Assembly: GCA_035316885.1 (NCBI GenBank)
Contig: DATHII010000081.1
Coordinates: 1 to 32,190, forward strand
Direction of reading: 5' to 3'
Source: DASRTE01 sp035316885
GTDB taxonomy: Bacteria > Actinomycetota > Actinomycetes > Jiangellales > Jiangellaceae
Length of the DNA: 32,190 nucleotides
A program made the translations under genes and the position numbers. Each line of letters begins with the position of its first letter. The first letter of the stretch is position 1. The notes below the pieces were generated by a model. That model did not search any database. It was not told the DNA's origin and saw nothing but the letters and a program-made list of their open reading frames with translations. Shown in pieces: positions 1 to 7,410 of the stretch.

Positions 1-108
1 GCCGAGCCCGTCCCGCTCGACGACAGTGACCTCGGCGCCGAGCTGCGCGGCGACCAACGCGGCTTCGTAGCCTCCCGGTCCGCCGCCGAGGATTGCGATT
101 CGTGTCAC
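1..108 (-). CDS. lpdA: LpdA-like NAD(P)H/flavin disulfide reductase (partial, N-terminus)
   Basis: Only the first 36 codons lie in the window; the gene runs off the left edge. The protein starts MTRIAILGGGPGGYEAALVA and continues into an ELGAEVTVVE-like second strand: a Rossmann FAD-binding fold with the GxGxxG-type motif at residues 8-13. This matches the N-terminus of the pyridine nucleotide-disulfide oxidoreductase family that includes mycobacterial LpdA (an NAD(P)H:quinone reductase), which lies near a PNP gene there as here. The GTG at 108 is preferred because it aligns with that family start and has a GACAAT box 7 nt upstream on the minus strand; an ATG at 117 in frame would add MGR. 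Dihydrolipoamide dehydrogenase is possible, since the redox-active cysteines are outside the window. Confidence 0.8.
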   Translation of the reverse strand, partial: MTRIAILGGGPGGYEAALVAAQLGAEVTVVERDGLG

Positions 109-148
109 GCGACCCATTGTCCCGCATCGGCGCCGGCGCGCTCCGCGC

Positions 149-154
149 TATCGT
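149..154 (+). promoter_or_regulatory. Candidate leaderless -10 box for punA
   Basis: TATCGT followed by 7 nt and then the GTG start codon at 162. With normal -10 to start-site spacing, transcription would begin at or next to the start codon. The same layout recurs before other genes in the window, which is the main support; no convincing -35 box was identified. Confidence 0.4.
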
Positions 155-161
155 CGCGCGG

Positions 162-965
162 GTGATCGAGGAACCGACGGCGGCAGCTCGCGCAGCCGCC
201 ACCCGGATCGCCGACCTCACCGGTGCCGAGCGCCATGACGTCGCTCTCGTACTGGGCTCGGGCTGGGCGGGGGCGCTGGAGCTCCTGGGCGAGACCGTGG
301 CCGAGGTTCCGCAGAGCGAGGTACCCGGGTTCCCGCCGCCGGCGGTTGCGGGACACGTCGGCGTGATCCGCTCGATCCGGATCGGCACGACCGATCGGCG
401 GGCGCTGTTCATCGGTTCCCGCACGCACCTCTACGAGGGAAAGGGCGTCCGCCAGGTCGTCCACGGTGTCCGGACAGCTGCCGCTGCTGGCTGCCGGGCC
501 ATCGTGCTGACCAACGGCTGCGGCGGCCTGCACGCGGAGTGGGGCCCCGGCACCCCGGTCCTGATCAGCGACCAGATCAACCTCACCGCGACCTCCCCGC
601 TGGAAGGCGCCACCTTCATCGACCTCACGGACCTCTACGCCGCGCGGCTTCGCGGGATCGCCCGGCAGGTCGACCCGTCGCTGGCCGAGGGCGTCTATGT
701 CCAGTTCCCCGGCCCTCAGTACGAAACGCCCGCCGAGGTTCAAATGGCCAAGCGCCTCGGCGGCGACCTGGTCGGCATGTCGACCACCCTCGAGGCGATT
801 GCCGCCCGCGAGGCCGGCATGGAGGTGCTCGGCATCTCGCTGGTCACGAACCTCGCCGCCGGGATCGGCGCGGAGCCGTTGAACCACGCCGAGGTGGTCG
901 AGGCAGGACGGACCGCGGCGCCGCGGATCGGGCGCCTGCTGGCCGACGTCGTGGAGAGGATCTGA
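162..965 (+). CDS. punA: Purine-nucleoside phosphorylase, trimeric type
   Basis: Phosphorolyses purine (deoxy)nucleosides to the free base and (deoxy)ribose-1-phosphate in the cytoplasm. The 267-residue product carries the family landmarks in order: phosphate-binding GSGWAG (residues 32-37), RTHLYEG, LTNGCGGL, ISDQINLT, the GPQYETPAE purine-site segment, VGMSTTLEAIAAREAG and SLVTNLAAG. These identify the high-molecular-mass (trimeric, mammalian/mycobacterial-like) class rather than the hexameric DeoD class. An in-frame TTG at 93 would overlap the divergent lpdA start; GTG 162 fits the family N-terminus and has a leaderless-type -10 box. The pmm gene starts 3 nt after the stop codon, so the two are probably one operon. 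Confidence 0.93.
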   Translation: MIEEPTAAARAAATRIADLTGAERHDVALVLGSGWAGALELLGETVAEVPQSEVPGFPPPAVAGHVGVIRSIRIGTTDRRALFIGSRTHLYEGKGVRQVVHGVRTAAAAGCRAIVLTNGCGGLHAEWGPGTPVLISDQINLTATSPLEGATFIDLTDLYAARLRGIARQVDPSLAEGVYVQFPGPQYETPAEVQMAKRLGGDLVGMSTTLEAIAAREAGMEVLGISLVTNLAAGIGAEPLNHAEVVEAGRTAAPRIGRLLADVVERI

Positions 966-968
966 CCC

Positions 969-2606
969 ATGCTGGGCGAGGCGCGACGCTGGCTGGCCGA
1001 GGATCCTGACCCTGACACCCGCGCCGAGCTCGCCGGCCTGCTCGAGCGCGCGGAGTCCTCCGACGAGGCGGCCCTGGCCGACCTCGAGGACCGGTTCTCG
1101 GGCAAGCTGGAGTTCGGTACAGCCGGCTTGCGCGGCACCCTCGGCGCCGGGCCGAACCGGATGAACCGGGCGGTCGTCATCCGCGCGGCCGCCGGGCTGG
1201 CGGCGTACGTGCGAGCGCACGGCGGGTCGAGCGTGGTGGTCGGGTACGACGCGCGGCACAAGTCCGAACAGTTCGCCCGTGACACCTGCGCGGTGATGGT
1301 CGGCGCCGGACTGCGCGCCATGGTGCTGCCGCGCCCGCTGCCGACCCCGGTGCTGGCGTTTGCGATCCGCCATCTGGGGGTCGACGCAGGCGTCATGGTC
1401 ACCGCCTCGCACAACCCACCGCAGGACAACGGCTACAAGGTCTACCTGGGCGACGGGGCACAGATCGTGCCTCCCACCGACGCGGAGATCTCCGCCGCGA
1501 TCGACGCCGTGGGTGCGCTGGACGCCGTGCCGCGGGCGGACGCGGGCTGGCAGACCCTCGACGAGGCCGTGCTCGACGCGTACGTCGCCAGGGTCGCCAC
1601 CGTCGCCCGGACGGACGGCGCACGTGACGTCGCGACCGTCTACACACCGCTGCACGGCGTCGGGGGCGAGGTGATGCGCCGCGTTCTCGAGGCGACGGGC
1701 TTCCCCCAACCCGCGGCAGTCGAGCAACAGGCGTACCCCGATCCCGACTTCCCGACGGTCGCGTTCCCCAACCCGGAGGAGCCGGGAGCGATCGACCTTG
1801 CGCTCGCGCTGGCCGAACGCGAGGGCGCCGACCTGGTGATCGCGAACGACCCCGACGCCGACCGCTGCGCTGTCGCAGCACCGATGCCGGGCGGCTGGCG
1901 GATGCTCCGCGGCGACGAGGTCGGTGCGCTGCTGGCGACCTACCTCATCGCCCGTGAACCCGGGCTGACCGGCGTCTTTGCGTGCTCGATCGTCTCCTCC
2001 TCCCTGCTGGGCAAGATCGCGGGCCGGCACGGTCTCGGTTACGCCGAGACGCTGACCGGATTCAAGTGGATCGGACGGATCGACGGTCTGCGCTTCGGCT
2101 ACGAGGAGGCGCTCGGCTACTGCGTCGATCCCGGGGCCGTCCGCGACAAGGACGGGCTGTCCGCGGCCGTGCTGATCGCAGAGTTGGTGGCGACGCTGCG
2201 GGCCGAGGGCAGGGGCATCAGCGACGCCCTCGACGACATCGCCCGCGGCTACGGCCTGCACGCCACCGACCAGTTGTCGGTCCGCGTGGCCGACCTCGCA
2301 GAGATCGATGCGGTCATGGAACGGCTCCGCACGATGCCGCCGTCGACCCTGGGCGGCCGTGCCGTCGAAGAGGTCGAAGACCTCTCGCTGGGTGTCGGCG
2401 GCCTTCCCCCGACCGAGGGAATCCGCTACTGGCTGGCCGAGAGTGCTCGCGTCATCGTCCGCCCGAGCGGCACCGAGCCCAAGATCAAGTGCTACCTCGA
2501 GGTCGTGATCGAGGCAGCCGACGGCGCGGTCGACGCCGCCCGGACCGTCGCCGCCGGACATCTGGAGGCGATCAAGGCCGACCTGGCGGCCGCGGCCGGC
2601 CTCTAA
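969..2606 (+). CDS. pmmB: Phosphomannomutase/phosphoglucomutase-family phosphohexo(pento)mutase
   Basis: An alpha-D-phosphohexomutase of 545 residues. Visible motifs are the active-site serine loop TASHNPPQDNGYKVY (Ser147), the metal-binding DPDADR (294-299), GFKWIGR, the sugar-binding GYEEALGY, and the C-terminal phosphate-binding RPSGTEPKIK. It follows punA by 3 nt. Members of this family interconvert sugar 1- and 6- (or 5-) phosphates through a phosphoserine. Mycobacterial PmmB sits beside deoD in the same way. Because the neighbours make and consume (deoxy)ribose phosphates and no deoB is seen in the window, phosphopentomutase activity is a reasonable inference. Mannose or glucose phosphate could equally be the substrate; sequence alone does not decide. 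The 3' end overlaps the end of the convergent CGNR pseudogene by 4 nt. Confidence 0.92.
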   Translation: MLGEARRWLAEDPDPDTRAELAGLLERAESSDEAALADLEDRFSGKLEFGTAGLRGTLGAGPNRMNRAVVIRAAAGLAAYVRAHGGSSVVVGYDARHKSEQFARDTCAVMVGAGLRAMVLPRPLPTPVLAFAIRHLGVDAGVMVTASHNPPQDNGYKVYLGDGAQIVPPTDAEISAAIDAVGALDAVPRADAGWQTLDEAVLDAYVARVATVARTDGARDVATVYTPLHGVGGEVMRRVLEATGFPQPAAVEQQAYPDPDFPTVAFPNPEEPGAIDLALALAEREGADLVIANDPDADRCAVAAPMPGGWRMLRGDEVGALLATYLIAREPGLTGVFACSIVSSSLLGKIAGRHGLGYAETLTGFKWIGRIDGLRFGYEEALGYCVDPGAVRDKDGLSAAVLIAELVATLRAEGRGISDALDDIARGYGLHATDQLSVRVADLAEIDAVMERLRTMPPSTLGGRAVEEVEDLSLGVGGLPPTEGIRYWLAESARVIVRPSGTEPKIKCYLEVVIEAADGAVDAARTVAAGHLEAIKADLAAAAGL

Positions 2607-2969
2607 TGCGAAGCCGACCCGGTGGCGTGGGTGGCGTAGGAGCGGCGCGCCTTGTCGCGGCTGCCGCATGCCGCCATGCTGCACCAGCGCCGCCGTCCGT
2701 TCCTGCTGGTGTCGAGGAAGAGCCATCCGCACGACGGACACTCGCCGATCCGCTCGAGCGGGCCACGGGTCAGCAGGTCAACCGCTGAGGCGGACACCTC
2801 ACCCAGCAGGGTGGCGAAGGTTCGTGGCCCGGGGTGGCCAAGGTATACACATCGTGTTCGCGCTGGAGGCGACCCCGGGATGCCGCCTGGCGTAGCCGTC
2901 CGCGAGCGCGTCGAGGTCGCGCCAGACCGGCTCCTCCATCCGAGCCACGGCCGCGAAGGCGCGGTACAC
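2603..2969 (-). pseudogene. CGNR zinc-finger transcriptional regulator, degraded
   Basis: The last ~75 codons encode a clear CGNR zinc finger: CPSCGWLFLDTSRNGRRRWC followed by SMAACGSRDKARR, preceded by a helix FATLLGEVSASAVDLL. Upstream, in a different minus-strand frame (from about 2969), the segment YRAFAAVARMEEPVWRDL followed by DALADGYARR resembles the middle of the ABATE domain that precedes this finger in intact proteins. The stretch linking the two is short and ends in a stop in that frame, and no in-frame N-terminal third is present. It therefore looks like a regulator that lost its N-terminus and part of the middle and carries a frameshift. It lies divergent to an equally broken MFS gene, the usual regulator/efflux layout. 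The 3' end overlaps the stop codon of the convergent mutase gene by 4 nt. Confidence 0.75.
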
Positions 2970-3001
2970 AGGTCAGGTTGACGTCCCTCCAGGCTTGACC
3001 A

Positions 3002-3017
3002 GTGAAGTTCACTTCAC
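3002..3017. promoter_or_regulatory. Perfect 7-2-7 inverted repeat between the CGNR and MFS remnants
   Basis: GTGAAGT-TC-ACTTCAC is a perfect palindrome with a 2-nt centre. It lies between the divergent regulator and transporter remnants, and a short direct repeat ACCAGT flanks it on both sides. This is what a dimeric repressor operator looks like, and the divergent CGNR protein would be the natural ligand. It coincides with the best available start codon of the MFS remnant (GTG 3002). Binding is inferred only. Confidence 0.35.
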
Positions 3018-4034
3018 CAGTAAGATCATCCGCTTCAGCGCAGGCCAGCTGGGGCCGTGCGTTCCGCGGGCTGTGGGTGGGGACGGCGGCGGCCAACCTC
3101 GGCGACGGATCGCGCTGTTCACGCTTCCGCTGCTGGCACTCGCGGTAGGGGCGACGGCCGGTGGAGTGGCCGCGGTCACAGCGGCGCTGACGTTGGCGTG
3201 GCTCCTGTTCGGCCTGTACGCGGGGTGGCTGGTCGACCGCCTTCCTCGGCGTGCACTGCTGGTGACGGTCAACCTGGTCCGCGCTGGGGTCCTCATCGCG
3301 CTCGCCGCCCTATACGCAAACGGCGGCCTTGGCATGGTCACCGTCCTCGTAGCTGCGCTTCTGCTCGGCGTGGCCGAGACGCTCGCCGCCGTCGTGGTGC
3401 GACCGCACACGACACCGTCGGCACGGGTGGCTCCCCCGACCGGAGTGGGCGCGGGCCTCCGCCACCTCTGGCGCCAGCCGGTACTGAGCGCGTTGACGCT
3501 GTTCACGGCCGCGATGAACGTCGTCTGGGCGGCGTGGACGGCCCTGTTCGTCGTCTATGCCGTCCGGCCGGGGCCGCTGGACCTGACACCGGCGCAGTAC
3601 GGGTTCTTGCTGACGGCGATGGCGGTCGGCGGCCTACTCGCGTCGACGACGGTCGATGTGCTGCGCCGAGGGTTCGGCGTCGGACCGTTGCTGGTCGCCG
3701 ACGCGGCCGGAACCGTGCTGCTGGTCGCCCCCGCGGCAGTTGGTGCACCGCTGTGGGCCGTCGCCGCGGGTGCCGTCGTCGCCGGGAGCGGGCCAGCATC
3801 TGACGCATCCTCGTCGCGACGATCCGGCAAGACCTGACCCCACCGGATCTGCTCGGCCGCACGTACTCGGCATCCCGGGTCGTGAGCTGGGGGGTCATCC
3901 CGGTGGCTGCGGCCCTGTCCGGCGTTGCTGCCGAACTGTGGTGGGTGCCGGCGGTTTTCGGCATCAGCACGGTGCTCGCCGTCGGTGTCCTGGTCGCGTT
4001 CGTCGTTCATTCCTTTGGACTGTCGACGCGGTAA
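3002..4034 (+). pseudogene. MFS transporter, inactivated by two frameshifts and an internal deletion
   Basis: Reading from GTG 3002 gives an N-terminus with WGRAFRGLWVGTAAANLGDG. A one-base loss near 3108 (GGG shortened to GG) moves the frame to IALFTLPLLALAVG and the next transmembrane helices, including the cytoplasmic loop motif GWLVDRLPRR. After GVAETL (about 3385) the sequence jumps to RPHTTPSARVAPPTGVGAGL and HLWRQPVL, so roughly 65 residues (helices around TM5-6) are missing compared with intact drug-efflux-type MFS proteins. A second one-base loss near 3800 moves into a third frame encoding QDLTPPDLLGRTYSASRVVS and two last helices, ending at 4034. The result cannot make a working 12-helix carrier. 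The end overlaps the convergent DHFR-fold gene by 28 nt. Confidence 0.85.
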
Positions 4035-4567
4035 CGCAGGTGCGTGACGTTCGGTGCGTCGACGACTCGGGTCTTCGTCAGGTGCCAGCCGGTTCCGGAC
4101 CGGTCGAAGAGTGGCACTCCGTCCCCGAGGATGACCGGGACGACGTGCAGCTGCACCTCATCCACCAGGTGCTCGGCGAGACATTGGCGGGCGATGTCGG
4201 CGCCTCCTCCGATCGTTGCGTAGCGATCGCCCGCCGCATCCCGAGCGAGTTCGACGGCGGCCCGCACGCCGTCCGGGACGAAGACGAACTCGACGGTGCT
4301 TCTGGATGTAGGCCGCGGTGGTCGGTGCGTCACCACAAAGTGGGGAACCATGTATGGGGTGTCCTCCCAGCCGCCGGCGTCGTCGCCTGTGCCGAAGAAA
4401 CCCCGCCCGATGATGATCGCCCCCGTTGTGCTGACCAGCTCATCGACGACTGGCCGGCTGACCTCCGACGGGTCGAAGTACCAGTCGTACAGGCCGCCAT
4501 CCGCGCCGCCGGGTCCGCTGATCAGCCCATCGAGCGAAATCGCCATGTCGAGCAACACCCGGGCCAT
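4007..4567 (-). CDS. DHFR/RibD C-terminal-fold reductase family protein
   Basis: A 186-residue protein beginning MARVLLDMAISLDGLISGPG, the typical first strand and loop of the RibD_C/dihydrofolate-reductase-like family. It continues with IIIGRGFFG, a central YATIGGGADIARQCL nucleotide-binding segment and DEVQLHVVPVILGDGVPLF, which is diagnostic of the family. The ATG at 4567 is chosen because a GGAGG sequence precedes it at good spacing; an upstream in-frame ATG at 4621 would add 18 unconserved residues. Members bind NADPH, but the substrates of these stand-alone proteins are mostly unknown, and trimethoprim-type folate function should not be assumed. It is divergent from the methyltransferase at 4719. 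Confidence 0.85.
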   Translation of the reverse strand: MARVLLDMAISLDGLISGPGGADGGLYDWYFDPSEVSRPVVDELVSTTGAIIIGRGFFGTGDDAGGWEDTPYMVPHFVVTHRPPRPTSRSTVEFVFVPDGVRAAVELARDAAGDRYATIGGGADIARQCLAEHLVDEVQLHVVPVILGDGVPLFDRSGTGWHLTKTRVVDAPNVTHLRYRVDSPKE

Positions 4568-4718
4568 GGTTGCGCCTCCTTCGATCGCCGATGGGTCGCG
4601 GGGAGCGGCCTGCGTTGTCAAGATGTAGACGCCCGGCGGTCACGAGAATCATCGCCAGCATGCCAGCACGACTCCACGGGCCTTGCGTTCGCGGCGTCGG
4701 CGGGCGAAGCATGGCGAC

Positions 4719-5345
4719 ATGGGTGATCGGACAGGCCCAAGCCCCACAGACGAACGAACCGAACGTGCCCGGAGCGAGTGGGACCAGGCGGCGGCCGGGT
4801 ACGACCGCGGCGCCTGGATAGAAAGGTTCCTCATCGGCGACACGAGGGCACGGCTGTGCGGCCATGCTCAGGGCCGGACCCTCGAGGTGGCGATCGGCAC
4901 GGGGCTCAACCTCGGGCTGTACCCCGTGGACGTCGACCTGACCGGCATCGACCTGTCAGGCGGCATGCTCCGGATCGCCAGTGCGCGCGCCGTGGGCGTG
5001 CGCCACACAGTGAATCTCGTGCAAGGCGACGGACAACGGCTCCCGTTCGATGAGGCCACCTTCGACACGATCGTCTGCACGCTCGCGCTCTGTGCGGTCC
5101 CGGACCAGACCGCCGTCATCGCCGAGATGCACCGGGTCCTGGTGCCCGATGGACAGCTGCTGCTCGTCGACCACATCGAGTACGCCCGGGCGCCCCTGCG
5201 TTGGCTCGAGCGGTTCCGCACACGCCGCCGCACGCCCCGGCGGAGGCCGCTCGACCTGATCGTCGAGCGGGGGTTCCGGATCGAGCGGCACGACCGGTTG
5301 GTCCTGGGTTTCGTCGACCGTATCGTCGCCCGGAGAACGGCCTAG
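4719..5345 (+). CDS. Class I SAM-dependent methyltransferase
   Basis: A 208-residue methyltransferase of the Methyltransf_11/UbiE-like type. Motif I is LEVAIGTGLNLGLYP, the acidic residue after strand 2 lies in TGIDLSGGML, then GDGQRLPFDEATFDTIVCTL (motif II region) and a post-motif VLVPDGQLLLVDH. The N-terminal YDRGAWIERFLIG helix resembles phospholipid/arsenite-type small methyltransferases, but the substrate cannot be told. ATG 4719 is chosen as the first ATG in frame close to the conserved part; a TTG at 4683 would add 12 basic residues. The stop codon TAG overlaps the candidate -10 box of deoC. Confidence 0.85.
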   Translation: MGDRTGPSPTDERTERARSEWDQAAAGYDRGAWIERFLIGDTRARLCGHAQGRTLEVAIGTGLNLGLYPVDVDLTGIDLSGGMLRIASARAVGVRHTVNLVQGDGQRLPFDEATFDTIVCTLALCAVPDQTAVIAEMHRVLVPDGQLLLVDHIEYARAPLRWLERFRTRRRTPRRRPLDLIVERGFRIERHDRLVLGFVDRIVARRTA

Positions 5346-5348
5346 ACT
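5343..5348 (+). promoter_or_regulatory. Candidate leaderless -10 box for deoC
   Basis: TAGACT, then 6 nt, then the GTG start of deoC at 5355. It overlaps the stop codon of the methyltransferase gene, so deoC appears to have its own start of transcription at or beside its start codon. The same pattern recurs elsewhere in the window. Confidence 0.45.
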
Positions 5349-5354
5349 CTAGGC

Positions 5355-6314
5355 GTGACCGTGCTCGAAGCGCTCGATGGTGCGCGCTTGTCGGAGATCA
5401 CCGCGACGGAGACGTCGTTGCGGCGCTTTCTGCACGGACTACCCGGCGTCGACCAGGTCGGTGCCGAGGCCAGGGCGGCGACCCTCGCCACCCGGTCGAT
5501 AAAGACAACGGCGAAGCAGTGGGCGATCGACCTCGCCATCTCGATGATCGACCTGACCACGCTCGAGGGGCAGGACACCCCAGGCAAGGTCCGAGCCCTG
5601 TGCGCGAAGGCGCAGCGTCCCGACCCGTCCGACCCGAGCGTCCCCCACGTCGCGGCCGTCTGCGTCTACCCCGACCTGGTCGCGGTTGCCAAGGAGTCAC
5701 TGGGCCACAGCGGCGTCAAGGTCGCCAGCGTCGCCACGGCGTTCCCCAGCGGACGGTCTAGCCTCGCGGTCAAGCTGCAGGACACCAAAGACGCCGTCGC
5801 GGCAGGCGCCGACGAGATCGACATGGTCATCGACCGGGGCGCGTTCCTGGCCGGCCGCTACGGCGAGGTCTTCGACGAGATCGTCGCCGTCAAGCAGGCG
5901 AGCGCCGATGCCCACCTCAAGGTGATTCTCGAGACCGGCGAGCTCGCGACCTACGACAACGTGCGGCGTGCGTCCTGGCTGGCGATGCTCGCCGGAGGCG
6001 ACTTCATCAAGACCAGCACGGGCAAGATCTCGCCCGCTGCCACGCTGCCCGTGACCATGATCATGCTCGAAGCCGTGCGCGACTTCCGCGACGCCACCGG
6101 TCGGCAGGTGGGTGTCAAGCCGGCGGGCGGCATCCGCACCACCAAGGACGCCGTCCGCCACCTGGTGATCGTCAACGAGACGGCGGGCGAGGACTGGCTC
6201 GACCCGGACTGGTTCCGCATCGGCGCGTCCAGCCTGCTCAACGACCTGCTCATGCAGCGCCAGAAGATGTCCACCGGCCGTTACGCGGGCCCTGACTACT
6301 TCACGTTGGACTGA
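5355..6314 (+). CDS. deoC: Deoxyribose-phosphate aldolase
   Basis: Cleaves 2-deoxyribose-5-phosphate to acetaldehyde and glyceraldehyde-3-phosphate through a lysine Schiff base. The 319-residue protein is the longer DeoC form. It shows VASVATAFPSG, ADEIDMVID with the proton-relay Asp156, the Schiff-base lysine Lys219 in DFIKTSTGKISP, and the second active-site lysine Lys255 in GVKPAGGIRT. The C-terminus GPDYFTLD is intact. It starts with GTG directly behind a leaderless-type -10 box. The last four codons and stop are repeated 3.5 kb downstream just before an aldehyde dehydrogenase gene, showing that an element inserted at this gene end. Before insertion deoC and the dehydrogenase would have been about 5 nt apart. 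Confidence 0.96.
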   Translation: MTVLEALDGARLSEITATETSLRRFLHGLPGVDQVGAEARAATLATRSIKTTAKQWAIDLAISMIDLTTLEGQDTPGKVRALCAKAQRPDPSDPSVPHVAAVCVYPDLVAVAKESLGHSGVKVASVATAFPSGRSSLAVKLQDTKDAVAAGADEIDMVIDRGAFLAGRYGEVFDEIVAVKQASADAHLKVILETGELATYDNVRRASWLAMLAGGDFIKTSTGKISPAATLPVTMIMLEAVRDFRDATGRQVGVKPAGGIRTTKDAVRHLVIVNETAGEDWLDPDWFRIGASSLLNDLLMQRQKMSTGRYAGPDYFTLD

Positions 6315-6315
6315 G
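6300..6315 (+). repeat. attL-type core: 16-bp repeat at the deoC stop
   Basis: TTCACGTTGGACTGAG covers the final codons (Phe-Thr-Leu-Asp), the stop and one further base of deoC. It is identical to 9800-9815; the bases on either side differ (C/G before, C/G after). A match this long at 3.5 kb spacing next to an integrase gene is best read as the crossover core of site-specific integration. Confidence 0.8.
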
Positions 6316-6416
6316 CCGGGCAGGTCCGCCACCTGCGACGATACCGCGAACCCGCTGTCTGACCTGCACTTTCACCTTTCAACGTTTGTCACAAGCTGAC
6401 GGCGTTTCTCAGCCCC
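6316..6416 (+). other. Non-coding left end of the element
   Basis: No convincing coding sequence is seen. A short hairpin, GCAGGT-CCGCC-ACCTGC (6320-6336), follows the deoC stop and could be a weak terminator or part of the integration site. The stretch is less GC-rich than its surroundings (for example TTTCACCTTTCAACGTTTG), as is common for attachment-site arms. Confidence 0.35.
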
Positions 6417-6438
6417 ATGTGCCCTGGATGTGCCCTCG
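6417..6438 (+). repeat. Tandem 11-bp repeat, left candidate integrase arm sites
   Basis: ATGTGCCCTGG is followed immediately by ATGTGCCCTCG, two 11-bp units differing at one base. A matching abutting pair (AAGTGCCCTCG and TTGTGCCCTCG) lies at 9731-9752 near the other end of the element, on the same strand. Paired short direct repeats flanking the core are what arm-type binding sites of tyrosine integrases look like; no binding is shown. Confidence 0.45.
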
Positions 6439-6548
6439 CGGGCCTCCGGGAAGGCCGGGGGTCATTCGTCTAACACGACAGGCGCCCCGACAGGTGTTCG
6501 CGCACCTGCCGAGGCCTCGACCGACACCCTGCTTGGAGGGGATCGACC

Positions 6549-6815
6549 GTGAGCACCATTCCACCACCCGAACCGCGCCATGGCATCGCCGAACTGCTGG
6601 GCCTGGTCGGCGCTGTGCGCCAGCTGGCGTTCGACCCCACCCTGCCACCGTCGGAGGCGATGGGCAGAATCCGCGACCTTTCCGCGGCTACGACGATCAC
6701 GAGGGGGGACCACGTGGTCCGTTCGCCTGACAGGTCGGCTCGCCGTGTGCGAACATCCATCACTTTCTGGCATCGGACGCTGGATGCCAGCCGAGGCACT
6801 TCCATGGAGGCAGTT
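6549..6815 (+). other. Possible remnant of a small gene with a good ribosome binding site
   Basis: A GTG at 6549 is preceded by GGAGGGG at 7-nt spacing, a strong ribosome binding site. The first ~47 codons (from MSTIPPPEPRHGIAELLG to AMGRIRDLSAA) look like a normal amphipathic soluble protein. The frame then becomes arginine- and serine-rich and runs open into the signal-peptide gene that starts at 6816. It may be the 5' end of a truncated gene fused by chance to the next frame, or a real N-terminal extension of the downstream protein. I do not recognise it. Confidence 0.35.
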
Positions 6816-7136
6816 ATGCGGGGTCGCCTGATCTTGGCCGGGCCGTTCGCGGTGGCCGTCGTTCTTGCCAGTGCCATCCCAGCGATGGCTGACCATACCC
6901 ACTTCCGGATCGTGGGTAACGGTGAATGTGTGCTGCTCGCTCCTGACGGCGGTGAGAAGGAGGTGCAGCTTCCGCATGCAGACGACTTCGCCACCAACCG
7001 GCAGCACCCCCTGCACGTAAACGTGCATCTCGGTCAACCAGGAGAGGTTGGACAGGTCTACGTGGCTTATGGAGCCGACGGGGTGCTTACCCCCGACGCG
7101 CAGGCGCTCTGCGGCGGGACATTCGTCAACCGCTGA
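6816..7136 (+). CDS. Small secreted protein of unknown function
   Basis: A 106-residue product. MRGRLILAGPFAVAVVLASA followed by IPAMA is a standard Sec signal peptide with likely cleavage after AMA, leaving about 82 residues starting DHTHFRIVGNGECVLLAPDG. The mature part has two cysteines and several histidines (DHTHF, LPHADDF, QHPLHVNVHLGQ), so a metal-binding or simple disulfide-bonded extracellular role is possible but not shown. ATG 6816 is chosen because GGAGG lies 5 nt upstream and the signal peptide begins there; the frame is open back to GTG 6549. It sits inside the integrated element and looks intact, unlike most of its neighbours. Confidence 0.7.
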   Translation: MRGRLILAGPFAVAVVLASAIPAMADHTHFRIVGNGECVLLAPDGGEKEVQLPHADDFATNRQHPLHVNVHLGQPGEVGQVYVAYGADGVLTPDAQALCGGTFVNR

Positions 7137-7250
7137 TCCGCTGCCTGACGTGCCGAAGGTCAGGTGGCGGCCCGCGGTTGGGGATCGTGCGCTCGGACGG
7201 GAATACGAACCCGCAGGACCACCTCACCCGGTAACACGTCCGGCCGGCCG
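7137..7250 (+). other. Non-coding stretch inside the element
   Basis: No coding sequence with a plausible start and ribosome binding site is seen on either strand. It separates the small secreted protein from the broken ORF that begins at 7251. Confidence 0.3.
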
Positions 7251-7410
7251 ATGCCGGTCGTGGTCTGCATCGTGTGGGAGCACGACGGCGAGGAGCACAT
7301 CGAACCGTGGCGCTGGTCTGGACCGGCCATCACGCCTACATTCGCCTCCCGGACCGCGCTACCGCTTCACCGCCGTTTGGCTGGACGCAGCGGACGTCAC
7401 CCGGCGCTAG
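7251..7410 (+). pseudogene. Short hypothetical gene broken by two frameshifts
   Basis: Three consecutive frames join into one protein-like reading. MPVVVCIVWEHDGEEHIE from ATG 7251 is followed after a one-base loss near 7305 by TVALVWTGHHAYIRLPD, and after another one-base loss near 7349 by RYRFTAVWLDAADVTRR and a stop at 7410. Each segment reads like real protein and ends where the next begins, while each frame alone becomes low-complexity Arg/Ser-rich. The inferred product is about 53 residues, of a family I do not recognise. The alternative is that all three segments are chance. Confidence 0.45.

Noticed and set aside
105..2741. An 878-codon open frame on the minus strand opposite punA and pmmB
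   Set aside because: It is antisense to two clear enzymes, rich in Arg/Gly/Asp/His with no domain pattern; a codon-bias shadow typical of high-GC DNA.
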